From NCBI RefSeq assembly GCF_030253575.1, contig NC_080563.1, positions 20,018,501-20,082,500 on the forward strand: a stretch of 64,000 nucleotides of DNA, given 5' to 3'. Each line of letters starts with the position of its first letter. Position 1 is the first letter of the stretch. Positions 59,058-64,000 of this stretch are shown here, piece by piece. The translations under genes and the position numbers were made by a program. The stretch is from Rhododendron vialii (Eukaryota; Streptophyta; Magnoliopsida; Ericales; Ericaceae). Under the pieces are notes generated by a model. The model ran no database searches. It was not told the DNA's origin and was given only the letters and a program-made list of their open reading frames with translations.

Positions 59058-61376
59058 TGCTTCGTTCGTCGATATATCAAATAAGATCACCCTAAGCGTA
59101 GGGTATAAGCGTCCAATTGAAGCATAATAATTCGGAAGATCGAGATCGTACCCAAGGAAAAAATTAATACAGCTTGGTTGGATTTGTAGATGTAAGCAAG
59201 AGCTTTCAGCTTTTAAACAGCCAACTTTGTTTTATGTTTGCGGTGGAAAATAAAAAGGCTAAATTAAAAGAGAATAAACTAGGATAAAAAGCAGATTAGG
59301 TCTAGGAATTACTAACACCCACGACTCGAGTTAAATCACATTTTCACCCAATTACGCGGTTTAAGATACTCAATTAAGGTTTCTAAACCGAAAGATAAGA
59401 TGGTTCAATTACCAAGCTAGCTCTAGAATTTATTTAGCAAACGCCTCGAGCGACAGAGCTCCAAGCATCATGTGTGGTAAGTAGGCGATACTCTTACCTA
59501 CAAATAATCAAAGAGGTTAACACCTTAGCAATTTGACAAATAAATCCGAACCCCACATCAATTTTCAAACCAAAGATTCAAACTTTTACTGGTGAAAAAT
59601 GCAATTTTTACTCAAGTCATGAGGTGCTAATCACCCCATGACCTAACTCTAGAAAACTACTCACACATATCTATGAAGATAAGAGCTAAAAAAAATCTAC
59701 TGAGTATAATTGAAATAACAACACTAGAAGAAAATTAGATTAAACGATAGATCGGAGTTGCGGCTACAACTTTTATGAAGACTTCAATAGCAAAAACTAA
59801 TTAACTAAAGCATAAAATTAAATTTAAAGTGCTGGAAAATGAAGAACAATGAAGAACAATTCAAAAAGCAAGTAAATCTAGGCTAGATTTAAATAATGCA
59901 ATACAATAGTTCTATTCTACTTGTTTGTACAATGACATCACAGGCTTTTATATCCTCCAAGGTACGCGCATAGAATATCCCAAAAGATGCTCCAAAGATA
60001 TCCTCCGAAGCCCTCGGTACCGATAGTAATCAGTTTAAGCTGTTGTCACTAAGCCATTCAGTACTGATAGGAGAATAGAAATGCTACTGATACGGAGATG
60101 CTTAACTACTATCGCTAAAGCCCTGCTAATGCCCTCGGTACCGATAGGAAATTTCAAGCTCTACCAATACTGAGCTTCTTATCTTCAGCATTTCAGCTTC
60201 ATAGCTCACAGCACCCAACAGCTTTCACAGCATCTTATTTTAATTCTCTAAACTTAAGTAAATATTACATTTTAAACCTTTCTTTCAGGGCAAATTTTCA
60301 TACTTGTCCCTGTAGTTTTACGGTTATCTCACTTTCGTCCCTTTAGTTTCAAAATGCTCTAATTTCGTCCCTGTAGTTTGTTTTACGTTCCAAATTTGTA
60401 AAATCGTTAACATCGTTAACGAAACTAACGGAAAAAAAAAGTGTTCAAAATTTCAATCTGTTTGAACCGGTGCGAAGATTTTATTTTTTTGATCATTTTA
60501 TCCTAAATGGTCATAATGAATTTTTGGCTTTAAGGTCTTTCAACGAGCACTCGAAGACTTCTTATTTAGTTTCAAGGCTCTCTTAGGGTGCTCATTGAAA
60601 GGCCTTAAAGCCAAAAATTCATTATAACCATTTAAGATAAAATAATCAGAAAAATAAGATATTTGCACCGGTTCAAACGGATTGAAAATTGGAACATTTT
60701 TTTTTTCCGTTAGTTTCGTTAACGGTGTTAACGATTTTACTAATTTGGAACGTAAAACAAACTACAGGGACGAAATTAGAGCACTTTAAAACTAGAGGGA
60801 TGAAAGTGAGACAACCGTAAAATTATAGGGATGACTACGAAAATTTGCCCTTTCTTTTACATTTTCTTTACTTTAATTTATTTAATGAAAATAAGGAAGT
60901 ATCCCCCATTTGGAAACAATGGCATTACCAGAATTTTGAGATTTCAATCCAATCAAAATGTTGACCCCCAGCTTTTTGTGTAAAACAGAAAACAGAACAA
61001 TTTTCTATAGAAGAAATGGCTCAAAACATGACATTGCTCTTCGAATAAAATCTTGCAAATTTGAAGTTACTCTTAGAAAAATTCAAAGATCAATTACCGC
61101 CATTTTTTATCTCGAAAATCGATACTTTTTTGAAAAGTCATTTTTTCATACATAAACAGATTTTCAGGGGCCGACGGTGTCTTCATTGGTTTCTCGGAGT
61201 ACTTGGACGCACTAGGGTCATCCATGACGTCAAAACATATCTTATTCACACAATTTACCTGAAAACACTAAAAACATACCTTACGAGCAAAAGTAATTAA
61301 AACAACTAAATTAACGATAAAATAAACTAAAACAGCTAACTAGTGCACCCTTAATTGCAATATCGGGTGCTCATCA
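59058..61376 (-). repeat. 5' LTR (2319 bp, interrupted)
   Basis: Same ends as the 3' LTR; the extra 0.57 kb is explained by the MITE at 60288-60850 plus its 9-bp duplication. A TATA box (TATAAAA, about 59946-59952) and the GGTACC motif cluster (60014-60175) are in the same positions as in the other LTRs. Confidence 0.92.
60288..60850. mobile_element. MULE-type fold-back MITE inside the 5' LTR (563 bp, 9-bp TSD)
   Basis: Ends GGGCAAATTTTC and the complement of GAAAATTTGCCC, with long related arms (CCCTGTAGTTTTACGG against CCGTAAAATTATAGGG; GTCCCTGTAGTTTG against CAAACTACAGGGAC). 9-bp flanks TTTCTTTCA (60279-60287) and TTTCTTTTA (60851-60859). The sister LTR has a single TTTCTTTTA at the matching place, a direct empty site. 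The interior has a further inverted repeat around GCACTCGAAGACTTC. Confidence 0.9.
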
Positions 61377-61489
61377 GTGTGCCCCTGTGCGGAATGCATT
61401 TTCGGTTGTTGGATTACACAAAAAATTTAAAACATAAAACAAACTCACAATCTAACAGCCCAAATGCACTCGCGTGGCACAGGGCACAC
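61377..61489. repeat. short fold-back repeat at the LTR junction
   Basis: GTGTGCCCCTGTGC at 61377 and GCACAGGGCACAC ending at 61489 are inverted copies; inner arms TTGTTGGATT and AATCTAACAG also pair. The LTR element inserted at or in its left tip, whose first bases form the element's TSD. Confidence 0.6.
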
Positions 61490-61630
61490 CACTTTTCGAC
61501 ATAGAGGATCTCGGGCCCTTACTATCGTACCCATCGATGGCAACTATCCATCCTTCACCTCCCATCTCTCAACTTCTTTAGCAATTAACTTGAACCTTCG
61601 ACGCAACCTCTGACCAAGAAGTAGCAAACA

Positions 61631-61822
61631 ATGACTGAAACAACCACAAATTCTGGAATAGCCGGAGAGGATGCCGCCAAGGCTCGGTGGGCCGAAGCTC
61701 TTGTTGTGGGGGGATCCGAGAGCAAGGAGTCTGCTAGCCACCCTCTCGAGATTGAGCCGATTGACGTCGATACTCCTTTGAGAAAGTGTTTTCCTCCAAG
61801 AAAAGAGAAGAGAATACAATGA
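61631..61822 (+). CDS. unrecognised small ORF
   Basis: A 63-residue frame starting MTETTTNSGIAGEDAAKARW, acidic to neutral, ending PRKEKRIQ. It lies 0.4 kb before the vacuolar processing enzyme gene in the same orientation. No family or splice context is recognised; a minus-strand frame overlaps it fully. Confidence 0.2.
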   Translation: MTETTTNSGIAGEDAAKARWAEALVVGGSESKESASHPLEIEPIDVDTPLRKCFPPRKEKRIQ

Positions 61823-62208
61823 TTGGATTAGTGACTGGGCAGAGACAAGGGTGATTTTGATATTTTAACAACCAAACTCTGTGAAATTAGCAGATTCTGT
61901 TAATTTTTTGACGGGAAGATGACGGAGGGGGGTATTTGTATATTGTCAGATAAAATAAGGAAGGTTAGTGACATTTTCCCCTTTAATACCCAATCATAGA
62001 GCAGCTACCGTACTCGACGATTCGCAACACTCCACGTCAGACACAGGTAACAGGTTTACTTTAAAGTCATAATAATGACATCATCATCCATGTAATAAAA
62101 AAATCCACCACTATTTTAATACTACTCCTATATGTCCCTATTCCCCACGCACCATCCCCTAAGTCTTCCCCACGCACGCATCTCACCTCCCACCGGAAAC
62201 TAACCGCC

Positions 62209-62409
62209 ATGACCCGCCTCGCCGCCGCCGTACTCCTCCTCCTCGCTCTCTCGGCCTCCGTCACCGTCCACGGCCGTGAAATCTCCGACAACTTGATCAG
62301 ATTGCCATCGGAATCTTCGCGATTCTTCGACGACGAGACCGATGCTTTGGGGACCAGATGGGCGGTCCTGATTGCGGGATCTAGCGGCTACTGGAATTAC
62401 AGGCACCAG
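62209..62409 (+). CDS. VPE: vacuolar processing enzyme (legumain), first exon; gene continues past window
   Basis: The exon encodes 67 residues and ends in phase 0 at CACCAG/GTGATT. Residues 1-22 are a signal peptide ([19 protein letters not shown]), then [16 protein letters not shown] and [19 protein letters not shown], the start of the C13 cysteine protease domain. In known VPEs the exon boundary also follows YRHQ, and the catalytic His and Cys come from later exons, which lie beyond 64000. VPEs enter the secretory pathway, mature in the vacuole, cut after Asn or Asp, process seed proteins and act in programmed cell death. The ATG context is ACCGCCATGA. No damage is seen in the part present; paralogue assignment (alpha, beta, gamma, delta) is not possible from one exon. 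Confidence 0.9.
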
Positions 62410-64000
62410 GTGATTATATTGAATTTGGATTAACCTATATTTATTACGGTTTGATGAAATAAAGGCTTAATTACCCACTTAGTCTTTGATAGTTCTTGAT
62501 TAAGTTTCTGTTAGTGTTGTAAGCTTAATTTTGGGGAGAATTCGGGCTATATCTATGTAACATATGCATGTAGAATAATTTTACTTTCCTTCGTTCAAGA
62601 TACAGATTTTTTGTGTTTGATTTCCATATATGTATAATTGTATGCTGAGACTTGAGTACCTCGTTATGATTATTTTAGATTTTTTTGAATTTTTTTATTA
62701 GCTCTTTGTGTGATTTTATCATCTGTTTGTTGACTTTTTTCGATAAAGTGCACTCGTATTGGTTGACTAGACAATATTTTCGTGTGCTTGTCTGATACAA
62801 CAAGCTTGAAGTAGGCCGAGTTGAGCCAAGTAGTGGTTCGTTCAAGTTTGTTTTGAAAACTTGGCGAGCTTCAAAATTATATTCAAGTTCGACTTTTCAC
62901 CATTCGAGCTGAGCTCACGTCGATTTTTGATGCTATAAGTTTGTTGAGTTAAGCATTAGGTTGTTCAAGCCGTAAGGTCTTTTTGGCTTGTTTTTGCCGT
63001 TATTAAAAAAATTACGAGCTTCGATCATAATTTTTACTTATCCGATTCCTCTTGGCAAGACAAATCATTAATTCACAAAAGTTTGAAGCAAAACTAAAAA
63101 ATGCAAAAAAAAAAAAAATTGACTAAAGACAAAAAGTAAGCCAAGTGGCTTATTTTTGCCAAAATAGGCCTTAAAAGTTTAACAAGCTCAAGTTTGTTGA
63201 GTTGAGCATTAGCTTGGATTATGTTTATGATTCAAGTCGATATAAAACAAGCTTTTGGGCTCTTTGTGGGACTTTTTTAGACCCACTTCGGTTGCAATGC
63301 TGGATAGAAACCCAATTTTCTCAACGTAGAATTAAAACACGATTTTTGGCATGATTGATGTTCTCGGCAAGCTCGAAAAGTTGAATGTTCCAATCATTGA
63401 AGTGGATCCCGGAAGGGCCCAACAGGACTGTCTAGTCCAAAAGGGTTGGTGACGATCCTATCCCTTTCAGTAAATTTGTTTATGTAGTTATCTGAAGATA
63501 GTAGTACTGTAGTAGAAGTGTTATCTACAATATATTCCTCCCATAAGTTATATTATGTTTGGTTTTCTAAAAAATTGGCGACTCAAAATTTGGAAAGCTT
63601 GGATCTGTTTGGATGTGGAGAAAAATGATCCAGGGTGAAACTTTTGGGTCAAATTCTAAACTCTGGAGAAAAAATAGGAAAGTTTGAAACAGTTGTAATC
63701 TAGGATTAATTTGAGGCATAAGTGATAATTGTCTCTTAATTGAACTCCACCGTGAAATTTGTTCCAGGGTGAGGCTAATGGATTTTTTTGCCAAGTTTAC
63801 ACTATGCTGAATCTTTGCGCTGTTTCTGTCCAGTACTTACTTCCCTTTGTAGATGAGTAACAGCAACCTCTTTTCCGGATTGAGTTTGATTAGTGTTCGT
63901 AAGTTAACCTTATTATGAAGCTTCATATTGGCAATTCACATCTGGATGGATTCATAGATTCACTTACAATAGGTCGTGCCATTTACTTGGTTTCATCTTA
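62410..64000 (+). other. VPE intron 1, at least 1.6 kb
   Basis: No convincing second exon (ADICHAYQ-type) was found before the window end. The intron contains a relic GAGCTT-type repeat (62800-62950) and a Tourist-like MITE copy (62976-63170). Confidence 0.6.
62976..63170. mobile_element. Tourist-like MITE copy in VPE intron 1
   Basis: Ends GGTCTTTTTGGC and the complement of GCCAAAATAGGCC; the inner part matches one arm of 29206-29553 (CCTCTTGGCAAGACAAATCA region). Flanks TAA and TTA are not a clean duplication. Confidence 0.5.

Larger units (their letters stand above)
51288..61376 (-). mobile_element. non-autonomous Athila-like LTR retrotransposon, complete (10.1 kb)
   Basis: Minus-strand order: 5' LTR 61376-59058, tRNA-Asp primer site, leader, gag-protease (58690-about 55443), a long non-coding part (55440-53024) and 3' LTR 53023-51288. 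The flanks GTGTA (51283-51287) and GTGTG (61377-61381) are a 5-bp TSD with one change. The internal region is only 6.0 kb and no reverse transcriptase, RNase H or integrase sequence was found. It must have been mobilised by an autonomous relative. Over the first 290 bp of the LTRs about 8% of sites differ by eye, mostly transitions, so the insertion is not recent. Confidence 0.88.

Overview
This is nuclear DNA from a land plant, most likely a eudicot. The evidence is intron-rich genes for plastid-type serine hydroxymethyltransferase, a plant PHAX-like protein and a vacuolar processing enzyme, embedded in AT-rich DNA full of small transposons. The species cannot be fixed from the sequence. All alignments, exon joins and repeat boundaries were worked out by eye; no search or structure program was run.

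Layout. 1-4175: 5' part of a decayed Athila-like Ty3/gypsy element on the minus strand (gag-protease, primer site, LTR), cut by the window start. 4176-10440: truncated hAT-like repeat, LINE-like 3' end, tRNA-derived SINE, a MULE-type MITE and AT-rich inverted-repeat MITEs. 11041-13616: a Pack-MULE-like element with a 9-bp target-site duplication (TSD), carrying an EF-hand gene fragment and long minisatellites. 13831-16180: a possible small two-exon gene and a duplicated exon-like segment, with a long palindromic MITE between the two copies. 18216-19170 and 20049-20983: two roughly 950-bp poly(A)-tailed retroelements in opposite orientation, each with its own TSD. 21375-27604: a complete plastid SHMT gene (11 coding exons, minus strand) with a TATA box. 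28283-30818: four MITEs of different families. 31424-39300: PHAX-like gene (4 coding exons, minus strand), its introns loaded with MITEs. 39495-41059: three more inverted-repeat elements. 42825-46000: Helitron-derived material with a RepHel fragment. 50045-50729: a SINE split by a hAT-like element. 51288-61376: a complete but non-autonomous Athila-like LTR element with gag and protease and no recognisable reverse transcriptase or integrase; one LTR is interrupted by a MULE MITE, and the other LTR preserves the empty site. 62209-64000: first exon and part of the first intron of a vacuolar processing enzyme gene on the plus strand.

The three host genes have unrelated jobs (one-carbon metabolism and photorespiration-type chemistry in plastids, RNA export, vacuolar proteolysis) and do not form a functional cluster. 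Most of the window's information is in the nested transposons: many have readable TSDs, so insertion order can be reconstructed. No CRISPR array, rRNA gene or intact tRNA gene was seen.
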